A DNA stretch of 64,000 nt, taken from assembly GCA_023443095.1 (NCBI GenBank), contig JAEZVV010000100.1, forward strand, positions 6,351-70,350, given 5' to 3'. The notes below the pieces were generated by a model. It worked only from the letters and a program-made list of their open reading frames with translations, ran no database searches and had not been told where the DNA came from. This DNA comes from Pseudomonadota bacterium (GTDB lineage: Bacteria; Pseudomonadota; Gammaproteobacteria; Burkholderiales; Burkholderiaceae_F). Positions within the stretch are counted from its first letter, which is position 1. Every line of letters begins with the position of its first letter. A program made the translations under genes and the position numbers. Positions 54,162 to 64,000 of this stretch are shown piece after piece.

Positions 54162-55218
54162 GGTTGGACAAGTGCGTCGAGTTTTGTGCCAGCTTTGCAT
54201 TCACTAGGCGACGTTCCTCTAACGCCCCCATAAGCGCGGCTGGTTGCACTTTCGTAGTGTCATGCAGGATCGCGTCCTTGATGGCGGCATCTACTGCGCG
54301 ACAAATCTCGGCGTGGCTCAGCCCATCGAGGTGCCGTTGCAGCGCATCCTTTCGGAGAAGCTTGGGGGCGAAGTGTCCTAGACGCGAGCGAATAAGATCC
54401 GCTGCTTGTACTGGTGACGGCAAGTGGTATTCCACTACGTCGTCAAAACGGCGGAACAACGCGTAGTCGAGGATTTCAGGATGGTTGGTTGCGGCGACGA
54501 TCAAGCTGTTCGATGTGTCCTGCTCGATCATCTGCAGAAAACTGTTCAAGACGCGACGAATCTCGCCAACATCATTTGCGATCCCGCGCTGAGAGCCAAT
54601 GGCGTCAAACTCATCAAAAAAATAGACGCCACGGAGATCGGAAACAGCGTCAAACACTTGGCGAAGCTTGGAAGCCGTCTCGCCCATAAACTTCGTGATG
54701 AGCGAATCGAGGCGAACCAGAAAGAGCGGAATGCCCAACTCTCCCGCCAACGCGGCGGCCGTCATAGTCTTACCAGTGCCCGGCGGACCGACTAACAGGA
54801 GCTTCCGACGTGGGGCCAACCCGTGCGCCTTAATGCGAGCAAGTTGTCGCTGCTCCTTAACCACGCGTTCGAGCTGAGTCGAAGCCACTACGTCGAGCAC
54901 CATATCCCCAAGCCGACTCGCAGGGTGAGACAGTGTGAGAAGGTTGGCCAGTTCGCCACGCGGCCTTACGGCGCTGCCAATGGCAACCAGCTTGCCAGAC
55001 GCGTCTTGGCCAACGCGGGCTTTGGCCCTATCAATCAGGTCGCGCAGTTCGTCGGCGAGCTTGCCGTGTCCCAGCTTCGCCTCGTGAGCAGCGACCTGCA
55101 TAGCGACCGACAAAAACTGCCCATCATCGCGACTGATGTGCGACTTGATGAGCGCCTTGAGTTGGTCAGAACTGGCCACGAGAGGGTCCGGATTGGGCTG
55201 CGGGATTACTAGGGACAT
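54139..55218 (-). CDS. ietA: AAA ATPase, IetA-like anti-phage component
   Basis: A 359-residue AAA ATPase: Walker A GPPGTGKT at 144-151, Walker B YFFDEFDA around 199-206, sensor 1 VAATNHPE at 241-248, arginine finger region ALFRRFDD at 253-260. The N-terminal 130 residues are helical and probably contact the partner. Transcribed first, with ietS overlapping its 3' end. In the Ti-plasmid system IetA acted as the antitoxin; in phage defence both genes are needed. Base composition is clearly less GC-rich than the flanking glmS and RelA-like genes, indicating transfer. Confidence 0.88.
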   Translation of the reverse strand: MSLVIPQPNPDPLVASSDQLKALIKSHISRDDGQFLSVAMQVAAHEAKLGHGKLADELRDLIDRAKARVGQDASGKLVAIGSAVRPRGELANLLTLSHPASRLGDMVLDVVASTQLERVVKEQRQLARIKAHGLAPRRKLLLVGPPGTGKTMTAAALAGELGIPLFLVRLDSLITKFMGETASKLRQVFDAVSDLRGVYFFDEFDAIGSQRGIANDVGEIRRVLNSFLQMIEQDTSNSLIVAATNHPEILDYALFRRFDDVVEYHLPSPVQAADLIRSRLGHFAPKLLRKDALQRHLDGLSHAEICRAVDAAIKDAILHDTTKVQPAALMGALEERRLVNAKLAQNSTHLSNHAGSTSR

Positions 55219-55448
55219 TGTGCACTATGCGAGATGGGTTCTGCATTGGGCTCAGCCCTTGCTCTGGCTTGTTGCGTACCTGCGCTCGTTACTCCCGTCT
55301 GATTTGGGCGGAGCCTCGCTCACACAATTCGCAAGCACCAATAGCCTCACTACTCATTGAGTGCTCAGTTGCCGTCCCCACTGCTAATCAGTTTTAGGCC
55401 TTCTACGCTTTTCTTGATCGAGCCGAAGACTCGATTCTCACGACGGTC

Positions 55449-57275
<1,827 letters not shown>

Positions 57276-57380
57276 GGGAACTCCGGGCTGGATGAGGTTG
57301 GGCGGCATCCTAGCCCCGCCGGCAAGAATAAGGCTTGCAAGTTGTGGCGTTTGATGCAAGATTATTTCCTTGATATCGAT

Positions 57381-57401
57381 GAGTGAATTTTTATTTCACT
57401 C
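57381..57401. promoter_or_regulatory. inverted repeat before the Lrp-type gene
   Basis: GAGTGAA (57381) and TTCACTC (57395) form a perfect 7-bp inverted repeat, 27 bases before the regulator's start and between it and glmS. A likely autoregulatory Lrp/AsnC operator. Confidence 0.55.
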
Positions 57402-57427
57402 GAATCAGCTTCAGGAAAGAATCGATC

Positions 57428-57889
57428 ATGGATTTAGACCCGATAGACCGGCGCATCCTGGAACAGCTCCAGAACGACGCCGCCATTTCCAACCACGAAC
57501 TGGCGGGCCGGGTCCATGTCTCGCCCGCCACCGCGCTGCGGCGGGTGCGGCGCCTGTCCGAGGCCGGCGTGATCGAGCGCCAGGTCGCCCTGCTTTCGCC
57601 CGACGCGCTCGCCGCCAGCCTCACCGCGATTGTCGAGGTCACGCTCGAGGCGCAGAGCGCCGAAGCGCTCGCTGCTTTCGAAGCCGCGGTCGCGGGCGAG
57701 GCCGCCGTGCAGCAGTGTTACCGGGTGTCGTCGGGCCCCGACTTCGTGCTGGTGACGATCTCGACCGACATGGCGGCCTACCACGCCCTGGCTGCCCGCC
57801 TCTTCACGCAGGCGCTGGCGGTGCGCAACGTGCGCACCTTTTTCAGCGTGAAACGCGTCAAGTTCGGGACCGAGGTGCCGCTGGCTTGA
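57428..57889 (+). CDS. Lrp/AsnC-family transcription regulator
   Basis: A 153-residue regulator: helix-turn-helix LDPIDRRILEQLQNDAAISNHELAGRVHVSPATALRRVRRL, then the RAM ligand-binding domain with AVQQCYRVSSGPDFVLVTISTD. The ATG at 57428 is preceded by AGGAAAG. Oligomeric amino-acid-responsive control is expected. It is divergent from glmS, and its last 32 bases overlap the convergent efflux gene. Confidence 0.93.
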   Translation: MDLDPIDRRILEQLQNDAAISNHELAGRVHVSPATALRRVRRLSEAGVIERQVALLSPDALAASLTAIVEVTLEAQSAEALAAFEAAVAGEAAVQQCYRVSSGPDFVLVTISTDMAAYHALAARLFTQALAVRNVRTFFSVKRVKFGTEVPLA

Positions 57890-58556
57890 ACTGGATCACG
57901 GCCACGGCCGGAGGGCTGACCGGCGCCGCGGCGCTGGCCGCCGTTTGAGCGAGCTCGGCGCGCGCCAGGCCGATCACGCTGCGCGCCGACGTCAGGCTCA
58001 AGCCCCCCAGGAGCAGGGCCACTCCCACGTCGGGCCAGAGCGTTCCGGTGCCGAACACGCCCGCCGCGGCCAGCATCACCGCCACGTTGCCGATCGCGTC
58101 GTTGCGCGAACACAGCCAGACCGAACGCATATTGGCGTCGCCGTCGCGGAAGGCATACAGCAGCAGCGCGACCGAGGCGTTGACCAGCAGGGCGACGAAG
58201 CCCACCGTGGCCATCGTCGCCGGTTCGGGCTCGGCGCCGCGGGCGATGTTGAAGGCCGCCACCCCCAGCACCAGAACGCCGTAGCCGGCCATGGTCCAGC
58301 CCTTGGCCAGCGCAACCCGGCTGCGCCAGAGCGCACCCGCTGCCAGCACCATCAGGCTCACCGCGTAGTTGGCCGAATCGCCCAGGAAGTCGACGGCGTC
58401 GGCGAGCAAGGCGCTCGATTCTGCATTCCAGGCCGCGCCCGCCTCGACCAGGAACATGGTCGCGTTGGCGACCAGGGCGATCCACAAGGCACGCCGGAAA
58501 CGCTGGCTGACCACTCCCGTCATCGGGGCGCAAGCGCCACCGCAACAAGCACTCAT
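57858..58556 (-). CDS. cation efflux protein (CDF-like)
   Basis: A 232-residue membrane protein with a Cys-rich N-terminus (MSACCGGACAPM), then a CDF-type first half: NATMFLVEAGAAWNAESSALLADAVDFLGDSANYAVSL, with the conserved Asp of the transport site, and later SRNDAIGNVAVMLAA with a second Asp. The C-terminal cytosolic domain of longer CDF pumps is missing. A Cd/Pb-type MerR gene lies divergently, so the substrate is probably Cd2+, Pb2+ or Zn2+. Its promoter is a MerR-type element. Confidence 0.85.
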   Translation of the reverse strand: MSACCGGACAPMTGVVSQRFRRALWIALVANATMFLVEAGAAWNAESSALLADAVDFLGDSANYAVSLMVLAAGALWRSRVALAKGWTMAGYGVLVLGVAAFNIARGAEPEPATMATVGFVALLVNASVALLLYAFRDGDANMRSVWLCSRNDAIGNVAVMLAAAGVFGTGTLWPDVGVALLLGGLSLTSARSVIGLARAELAQTAASAAAPVSPPAVAVIQFKPAAPRSRT

Positions 58557-58582
58557 GACAACTCCTGCCGGAATAAAATGCC

Positions 58583-58613
58583 ATTCCAATCCCTGGAGCC
58601 ACTCCAGGGTCAA
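58583..58613 (-). promoter_or_regulatory. MerR-type promoter with 19-bp spacer
   Basis: On the reverse strand, -35 TTGACC and -10 TGGAAT are 19 bases apart. Between them sits the palindrome CCCTGGAG-CCA-CTCCAGGG (58591-58609). This is the classic layout of CadR/PbrR/ZntR promoters, driving the efflux gene. Confidence 0.9.
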
Positions 58614-58625
58614 GCAAGGGCTTCC

Positions 58626-59024
58626 ATGAAGATAGGCGAGCTGTCCCAGGCCACCGCGACCGCGGTCGACACCATCCGCTACTACGAGAAGATCGGCCTC
58701 CTGCCCGCGCCCGCGCGGACCGCGGCCAACTACCGCGAGTACGGCCCGGCGCACGTCCAGCGCCTGGCTTTCGTGCGCCGCTGCCGCGCGCTCGACATGT
58801 CGCTCGCCGAGATCCGCGCCCTGCTCGGCTTCTGCGATTCGCCCGAGCGCGATTGCGGCGAGATCAACACCTTGCTCGACCAGCGCATCGCCCAGGTGGA
58901 GGCGCGCATCGCCGAAATCACCGCGCTCGCGGCCGACCTGCGATCGCTGCGTTCGGCCTGCCGCTCGCCGGGGCGGGTCGCCCACTGCCGCATCGTCAAG
59001 AAGCTGGGCGGTGCCACCGGCTGA
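58626..59024 (+). CDS. MerR-family metal sensor, CadR/PbrR-like
   Basis: A 132-residue regulator: MKIGELSQATATAVDTIRYYEKIGLLPAPARTAANYREY is the MerR DNA-binding domain; dimerisation helix follows. Cysteines are placed as in Cd/Pb sensors: LGFCDSPERDCGEINTLLDQ, then RSAC and AHC near the C-terminus. It should twist the 19-bp-spacer promoter to turn on the efflux gene when metal binds. Divergent from that gene. Confidence 0.92.
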   Translation: MKIGELSQATATAVDTIRYYEKIGLLPAPARTAANYREYGPAHVQRLAFVRRCRALDMSLAEIRALLGFCDSPERDCGEINTLLDQRIAQVEARIAEITALAADLRSLRSACRSPGRVAHCRIVKKLGGATG

Positions 59025-59025
59025 C

Positions 59026-59056
59026 AAAAAAAAGGGGCGCCCTCGGCGCCCCTTTT
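59026..59056. terminator. bidirectional terminator between merR-type gene and glmU
   Basis: AAAAGGGGCGCC, loop CTC, GGCGCCCCTTTT: a perfect 12-bp stem with an A run on the left and T run on the right, so it serves both the regulator and the convergent glmU. Confidence 0.92.
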
Positions 59057-59072
59057 CCGGTTCGGCCCGGCC

Positions 59073-60443
59073 TTACTTCTTGATCTTCACCGGCCGCTTC
59101 CAGCCCGGCACCGTCATCTGCTTGGCGCGAGAGATCGTCAGCTCGCCCGCCGGCGCGTCCTTGGTCAGGGTGGTGCCGGCGCCAAGCGTGGCGCCGCGGC
59201 CGACCCGCACCGGGGCGACGAGCTGGGTGTCGGAGCCGATGAAGGCCTCGTCTTCGATCACGGTCTTGAATTTGTTGGCACCGTCGTAGTTGCAGGTGAT
59301 GGTGCCTGCGCCGATGTTGACGCGTTCGCCCACCTCGGCGTCGCCCACGTAGGCGAGGTGGTTGGCCTTGCTGCCCGCGCCCAGCGAACTCGCCTTGATC
59401 TCGACGAAGTTGCCGACGTGGGTGTCGGGACCCAGCGCCGTTCCCGGCCGCAGCCGGGCGTAGGGGCCGATCCGCGCGCCGGCGCCGACGCTGGCGCCGT
59501 CGAGGTGCGAATACGGCAGCACCACCGCGCCGGGAGCGATGGCAACGTCGCGCAACACGCAGTGCGCGCCGATGCTCACGCCTTCGCCCAGCACCACCCG
59601 GCCTTCGAACAGGCAGCCGACGTCGATAGCCACATCGGTATCGCACTTCAGTTCGCCGCGCACGTCGATCCGCGCCGGGTCGGCCAGGGTCACGCCCTGC
59701 TCGAGCTGGGCGTCGGCCACCTGGCGCTGGTAGGCGCGTTCGACTTCCGCCAGCTGCGCCTTGCTGTTGATGCCCAGCACCTCGAGTTCGCTCGCCGGAT
59801 GCACGGCGCTGACGGTCACGCCGTCGCGCACCGCCATCGCGATCACGTCGGTCAGGTAGTACTCGCCCTGGGCGTTGTCGTTCGAGAGTTCGGCCAGCCA
59901 GCCGCGCAGCCGGTGTGTGGGCAGGACCATGATGCCGGTGTTGACCTCGCGGATCGCCAGTTCATCGGCGCTCGCGTCCTTCTGCTCGACGATGCGAGCA
60001 ACGCTGCCACCGGCGCGCACGATGCGGCCGTAGCCGCTGGGGTCGGCCATCTCGACCGTGAGCAGGCCGACGTCGCGGCCGGCCGCGATCACCAGCTTCT
60101 GCAGGGTCTGGGGCGAGATCAGCGGCACGTCGCCCAGCAGGACCAGGGTGTGGGCGTCGTCGGTCAGCTGGGGCAGGGCCTGCATCACCGCATGGCCGGT
60201 GCCGAGCTGCGGCATCTGCAGGGCAAAACCGAGGTCGGTTTCGGCCGCCAGGGCGGACTGGACCTCTTGCGCACCATGCCCGACCACCAGCACGATGCGG
60301 GGGTTGGGTTGCTGCTCGGCCAGCACGCGCGCCGCGTCGATGACATGCGAGAGCATCGGCCGACCGGCCAGCGGTTGCAGAACCTTGGGCAAGCGCGAAC
60401 GCATGCGTTTGCCTTGTCCGGCAGCGAGAATGACGATGTTCAT
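59073..60443 (-). CDS. glmU: bifunctional GlcN-1-P acetyltransferase / GlcNAc-1-P uridyltransferase
   Basis: Makes UDP-GlcNAc for peptidoglycan and LPS. The 456 residues show uridyltransferase signature VILAAGQGKRMRSRLPKVLQPLAGRPM at the N-terminus, LGDVPLI in the middle, and the left-handed helix domain with repeated hexapeptides and NFVEIKAS, GAGTITCNYDGANK. C-terminus is KKPVKIKK-like (KRPVKIKK). Works with glmS, encoded 1.8 kb away. Confidence 0.97.
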   Translation of the reverse strand: MNIVILAAGQGKRMRSRLPKVLQPLAGRPMLSHVIDAARVLAEQQPNPRIVLVVGHGAQEVQSALAAETDLGFALQMPQLGTGHAVMQALPQLTDDAHTLVLLGDVPLISPQTLQKLVIAAGRDVGLLTVEMADPSGYGRIVRAGGSVARIVEQKDASADELAIREVNTGIMVLPTHRLRGWLAELSNDNAQGEYYLTDVIAMAVRDGVTVSAVHPASELEVLGINSKAQLAEVERAYQRQVADAQLEQGVTLADPARIDVRGELKCDTDVAIDVGCLFEGRVVLGEGVSIGAHCVLRDVAIAPGAVVLPYSHLDGASVGAGARIGPYARLRPGTALGPDTHVGNFVEIKASSLGAGSKANHLAYVGDAEVGERVNIGAGTITCNYDGANKFKTVIEDEAFIGSDTQLVAPVRVGRGATLGAGTTLTKDAPAGELTISRAKQMTVPGWKRPVKIKK

Positions 60444-60469
60444 CGGGCGTTCACTCGGGTGGAATTCGC

Positions 60470-61375
60470 ATGGATTCTAAGTCAGCCCCTAAGGCCCGCC
60501 TCCGCCTTGCGCATCACCTGCGGCTGGGGCTGGCGTTTGCCGCACTGGCCTTGCTCGCGGCCTGCAGCGCGCTGCGGATCGGCTACAACAACGCCGACAC
60601 CATGCTGCTGTGGTCGCTCGACGGCTACCTCGACCTCGATGCCGACCAGAGCGCCCTGGTGCGCCAGCGCAGCGCGCGCCTGCTCGCCTGGCACCGCGAG
60701 ACCCAGCTGCGCGACTATTCGCAGCTGCTTGCCCAGATCCGCGCCGGCCTGACGCAGCCGGTCAGCGCGGCGGACGTGTTGGGCTTCCAGAACCAGATGC
60801 GGCAGAAACTCGCCATCCTCGGCGACGAGGCCGCGCTCGACCTCGCCGAACTGGCCCTGAGCCTGCGGCCGGAGCAGATCGCACGGCTGCGCGACAAGCT
60901 CGCCGACGACAACCGCAAAGCCCGGCGCGAGCTTGCCAGCCAGGGCGACAGCGCCCAGGTCCGGCAGGCGGTCGAGCGGGCGGAAGACTGGTTCGGCCCG
61001 CTGTCGCGAGAGCAGAAGGCCGGTCTGGCTCAGTGGCACGCCGGCCTGCCGCTCGAAACCGCGGTCTGGCTCGAGGAGCGCGAACGCCGCCAGCAGGAGG
61101 TGTTGAACGTATTGCTGCGGATCCAGCTCGATCGACCCGCGCCGGCCGAGGCGACGCGCTGGCTGCGCGGCATGTTTGCCGGCTGGATGAACCCGCCCGA
61201 CCCAGCGCGCCTGGCTTTGTCGCTGCGCTGGCGCGAGCACAACGCCCGGGTCACGACCTGGCTGATCGAACACGCCAGCCCGGCGCAACGGGAGCACTTC
61301 TCGCGCAAGCTGGCGGCTTACGAGGAGGACTTCAGCCTGCTGGCGGCGGAGGGCAGCACCCGCCGCCGCGGCTGA
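60470..61375 (+). CDS. DUF6279-family lipoprotein
   Basis: A 301-residue lipoprotein: signal segment with lipobox LAAC, then LRIGYNNADTMLLWSLDGYLDLDADQ, the hallmark of this uncharacterised betaproteobacterial/gammaproteobacterial family. The rest is helical and charged, with several RxxR pairs. Function unknown; perhaps envelope associated. It is 26 bases from the divergent glmU start and overlaps nothing. Confidence 0.85.
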   Translation: MDSKSAPKARLRLAHHLRLGLAFAALALLAACSALRIGYNNADTMLLWSLDGYLDLDADQSALVRQRSARLLAWHRETQLRDYSQLLAQIRAGLTQPVSAADVLGFQNQMRQKLAILGDEAALDLAELALSLRPEQIARLRDKLADDNRKARRELASQGDSAQVRQAVERAEDWFGPLSREQKAGLAQWHAGLPLETAVWLEERERRQQEVLNVLLRIQLDRPAPAEATRWLRGMFAGWMNPPDPARLALSLRWREHNARVTTWLIEHASPAQREHFSRKLAAYEEDFSLLAAEGSTRRRG

Positions 61376-62824
61376 TCAGACCGCGTGGCCGGCGATGTGC
61401 CGGTGCGCGCGATGCGAGCGGTTGCCGGCGGTGGGCAGCAGCGAACCAACAACCATGCCCAGGCCGGCGGCGATGAAGCCCCCCAGCACCGAGGGGAACA
61501 CCTCGCCCAGCGGGGTCAGGCTGAGGGTCAGCCAGACCATCAGGCCGATCGTGATCGACCACACCGCGCCCTGGTTGGTCGCGCGCTTCCAATACAGCCC
61601 CGCCACCAGCGGCCAGAACGCGCCCACCACCGGGAACTGGTAGGCCATCGCGACCATGTCGTAGATCGACGTGCCTTCGACCTTGATCGAATAAATCAGC
61701 ACCGCCACCGCGAAGAAGAACAAGGTGATCCGCATCGCCTTGAGTTCCTTGCGATCGGACAGCGGCATGAAGTTCTTCAGGATGTTTTCGACGAAGGTGG
61801 TCGACGGCGCCAGCATCGTGGCCGACGCGGTCGACATCACCGCCGACAGCACCGCGCCGAAGAACAGCACCCGCAGCCACATCGGCATGTAGTCGCGCAC
61901 CAGGGTCGGCAGGACCTTCTGCGGGTCTTCCGCGAGCAGGGTGCCAGCGACTTCGGGCATGACGAGGATCGCCGCCACCACGATGAACATCGGCACGAAG
62001 GCGAACACGATGTAGAAGCTGCCGCCGATGATCGGACCGAGCATGGCGGTGCCCTCGTCCTTGGCCGACATCACGCGCTGGAACACGTCCTGCTGCGGAA
62101 TCGAGCCGATCATCATGGTGATTCCCGCCGAGATCCAGAACGCCCAGCTGTGGAAGCTGTTGTCGGGGAAGAAGCGGAACATGTCCTTGGACTCGGCGTA
62201 GGCCAGGACCTTGTCGGCGCCGCCCGCCATCTCGCCGGCGAAGTAGGCGATGACGCCCAGGCCGACCACGATCAGGATCATCTGGAAGAAGTCGGTCAAC
62301 GCGACCGACCACATGCCGCCGAACACGGTGTAGACCAGCACCACGGTCGTGCCCAGCACCATGCCCTGGGTCACGCTCATCGCGCCGCCGGTGAGCAGGT
62401 TGAACACCAGGCCCAGCGCCGCCACCTGGGCCGCGACCCAGCCCAGATAAGAAACGATGATGAAGGCCGAGCAGAACATCTCGACCCCGCGCCCGTAGCG
62501 GCGACGATAGAAGTCGCCGATGGTCAGCAGGTTCATCCGGTAGAGCTTGCGGGCAAAAAACATGCCCACCAAGATCAGCGCAAAGCCGGCGCCGAACGGG
62601 TCTTCGACCGTCTTCGACAAGCCGCCCTCGACGAACTTGGCCGGCAGGCCCAGCACCGTCTCGGAGCCGAACCAGGTGGCGAAAGTGGCCGTGATCACCA
62701 TGATCAGCGGCAGCGAACGGCCGGCCAGGGCGTAGTCAGCGGTGTTCTTGACCCGCGTCGCCGCGTACAGACCGATGACGATCGACACCAACAGGTAGAG
62801 GGCCACAAAAGCGATCAGCGTCAT
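61376..62824 (-). CDS. sodium:solute symporter (SSS family)
   Basis: A 482-residue symporter with about thirteen helices: YALAGRSLPLIMVITATFATWFGSETVLGLPA, IGDFYRRRYGR, FFGAVLSAVMSTASATMLAPSTTFVENI. The latter contains the Na2-site serine pair in AVMSTASA. SSS proteins carry proline, pantothenate, acetate or other solutes; substrate is not assigned. Ends exactly at the convergent lipoprotein stop. Confidence 0.92.
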   Translation of the reverse strand: MTLIAFVALYLLVSIVIGLYAATRVKNTADYALAGRSLPLIMVITATFATWFGSETVLGLPAKFVEGGLSKTVEDPFGAGFALILVGMFFARKLYRMNLLTIGDFYRRRYGRGVEMFCSAFIIVSYLGWVAAQVAALGLVFNLLTGGAMSVTQGMVLGTTVVLVYTVFGGMWSVALTDFFQMILIVVGLGVIAYFAGEMAGGADKVLAYAESKDMFRFFPDNSFHSWAFWISAGITMMIGSIPQQDVFQRVMSAKDEGTAMLGPIIGGSFYIVFAFVPMFIVVAAILVMPEVAGTLLAEDPQKVLPTLVRDYMPMWLRVLFFGAVLSAVMSTASATMLAPSTTFVENILKNFMPLSDRKELKAMRITLFFFAVAVLIYSIKVEGTSIYDMVAMAYQFPVVGAFWPLVAGLYWKRATNQGAVWSITIGLMVWLTLSLTPLGEVFPSVLGGFIAAGLGMVVGSLLPTAGNRSHRAHRHIAGHAV

Positions 62825-62911
62825 TTGAGCGGCGCGCGGGCAGGCGCGGTCAAAGGAGAAAATAGCGCGCGATTATAGGTGTCGATCGAGCCCGTCAAGC
62901 CGAGTAAAAGC

Positions 62912-63517
62912 TCAACGTCTTATCCACACAAACCAGCGCTCGCCCCGGAAGACCGGCAGCGCCTCGGTCACCTCGACCTCGTCGGCCAGCACGAAGTCGG
63001 CGCCAAGCAGATCGCGCAGTTCGGCTCGAGTGATAACGAAGGGCGGGCCGCGCCGCGACTCGGGCGCTGCCTCGGCCAGAACGAAGTAACCCGCCAGCCG
63101 CCCGCCCGTGCGCAGCAGCGCCGCGCAACGGAGCGCCCAGGCCGCCCACAGCCGAGGCGGCAGAGCGCACAGGAAGGCGCGCTCGTAGATCCAGTCGAAA
63201 TCGGCCCCGAACCCGTCGCCGAAAAAATCGGCCTGCCTCAGCGCGACCGGGCTGGCCGGCCCCAGCACGGTCGCGGCCTGGTCGATCGCCACGGCCGAGA
63301 TGTCGATCGCGCTCACCTCGTAGCCCTGGCGCGCCAGCCACGCCGCCTCGTACGCCCGGCCGCAGCCGGGGATCAGGACCCGTGCCGGCGGCGCCAAGGG
63401 CAGGCGCCGGTCGAGCGCCGGCGGCACGCCGCCCGCGTCCCACGGCATGAAGCCGGCGGCGTAGCGTTCGTCCCAGAAGTCGGCGCAGGCGGGGTCGCGG
63501 CTGCTGAAGTCGTTCAC
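62912..63517 (-). CDS. TPMT-family SAM-dependent methyltransferase
   Basis: A 201-residue class I methyltransferase of the thiopurine S-methyltransferase-like family: FWDERYAAGFMPWDAGGVPPAL, then VLIPGCGRAYEAAWLARQGYEVSAIDIS as the SAM site and DWIYERAFLCALPPRLWAAWA. Bacterial members methylate thiols, selenium or tellurium compounds. Substrate not known. Confidence 0.9.
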   Translation of the reverse strand: MNDFSSRDPACADFWDERYAAGFMPWDAGGVPPALDRRLPLAPPARVLIPGCGRAYEAAWLARQGYEVSAIDISAVAIDQAATVLGPASPVALRQADFFGDGFGADFDWIYERAFLCALPPRLWAAWALRCAALLRTGGRLAGYFVLAEAAPESRRGPPFVITRAELRDLLGADFVLADEVEVTEALPVFRGERWFVWIRR

Positions 63518-63529
63518 GTTGTTTCCTGT

Positions 63530-64000
63530 TCAGGGCGTGCTGCGGAGCTTCAGCTTGGCCCCGGCCCGCAGCGAGTTGCCGGGGTAGAGCACAACGCGTT
63601 CGCCTTCGGCCAGGCCGGCGAGCACTTCGACGCCTTCGACGCCGCGCAGACCCAGTCTGACATCGCGCTCGACCGCGCGCTGGCGCTCGACGACAAACAC
63701 GCGCCAGCTGTCTCCCGCGCGAAACAGGGCTGCCAAGGGCACGACCAGAGCCGCCGGTCGCTGGTCGACCAGGATCCGGGCCTCGACCCGGTAAGCGTCG
63801 CCCAGCCCCGGCGGCGGGCGATCGAAGTCGGCCACCACGTTGACTCGCTGCTCTTCGACCCCAAGCGCCGACACCTTGGTGAAGGCGGCGGGCTCAACGG
63901 TGCGCACCTTCGCCCCCAGCGGCGCGCCGCCCCAGCCGCTCACCTCGACCGCCATGCCGGGCTTGACCCGCACCGCGTCGCTCGAGAGCAGGTCCACCAC
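63530..64000 (-). CDS. RND/HlyD-type efflux periplasmic adaptor, C-terminal part only
   Basis: Reading enters from the window edge, so only the last 156 residues are seen. They include the barrel VEVSGWGGAPLGAKVRTVEPAAFTKVSALGVEEQRVNV and the proximal domain ALVVPLAALFRAGDSWRVFVVERQRAVERDVRLGLRG, then LAEGERVVLYPGNSL. The EEQRVNV segment is typical of adaptors of ABC (MacA-like) or RND exporters; which cannot be told. 12 bases upstream of the TPMT gene on the same strand. Confidence 0.85.
   Translation of the reverse strand: MVDLLSSDAVRVKPGMAVEVSGWGGAPLGAKVRTVEPAAFTKVSALGVEEQRVNVVADFDRPPPGLGDAYRVEARILVDQRPAALVVPLAALFRAGDSWRVFVVERQRAVERDVRLGLRGVEGVEVLAGLAEGERVVLYPGNSLRAGAKLKLRSTP

Noticed and set aside
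55219..55448. Tn7 or Tn7-like element ends next to glmS
   Set aside because: No tns genes, no TGT-type end with TnsB-like repeats, and no flanking 5-base duplication could be identified; only the hot-spot location fits.

Overview
The window is about two-thirds G+C by eye and densely packed on both strands. Gene content (fused isobutyryl-CoA mutase, XdhABC, QseBC-like two-component pair, NodT-type efflux channel, DUF6279-like lipoprotein, glmU/Lrp/glmS neighbourhood) suggests a betaproteobacterial chromosome, perhaps Burkholderiales or Rhodocyclales; that placement is an inference. No rRNA, tRNA, CRISPR array or transposase was found. Two stretches are visibly richer in A+T: the left edge (1 to about 720) and 51.5-55.4 kb.

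Layout. 1-672: 3' part of a DprA/Smf-like gene, apparently the edge of an accessory region. 1-12 kb: icmF, a DedA-type membrane protein overlapping an OmpR-family response regulator, TfoX_N and VOC genes, the partner histidine kinase, an AlkC-like glycosylase, a Spy/CpxP-like periplasmic protein, a VIT-type transporter and a DegP-type protease preceded by a TTAAG-N6-TTAAG box. 12-19.6 kb: a channel-like membrane protein, then a tight run gadB-gadC-glsA-APC transporter-MarC protein-small ORF, which reads as an extended glutamate/glutamine acid-resistance operon. 19.6-31.2 kb: amino-acid and carbon metabolism (OCD/mu-crystallin, DadA, DctA, YqhD-like dehydrogenase, LysE exporter) with a chelatase, a phosphoesterase, a TIR plus deoxyribosyltransferase-like protein, and a diguanylate cyclase with an NTF2-like front end.

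31.2-38 kb: an RND efflux operon (adaptor, pump, outer-membrane channel, TetR, I78-type lipoprotein) with a palindromic operator upstream. 38-50 kb: M20 peptidase, chemoreceptor, a second MarC protein, a sodium:neurotransmitter-type symporter, xdhA-xdhB-xdhC, a glycine-zipper protein, a GNAT-like protein and a 770-base stretch with strong hairpins but no convincing gene. 50.3-55.2 kb: a stand-alone RelA/SpoT-type synthetase with an extra C-terminal region, then a divergent-composition ATPase/subtilase pair matching the IetAS anti-phage system, lying directly downstream of glmS. 55.4-64 kb: glmS, an Lrp-type regulator, a cation-efflux gene with a divergent Cd/Pb-type MerR regulator and a textbook 19-bp-spacer promoter, glmU, a lipoprotein, a sodium:solute symporter, a TPMT-type methyltransferase and the C-terminal part of an efflux adaptor cut by the window edge.

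The best candidates for something undescribed are the TIR plus NDT-like two-domain protein (22148-23128), the RelA-like synthetase beside IetAS, and the acid-resistance operon with added APC, MarC and 74-residue genes.
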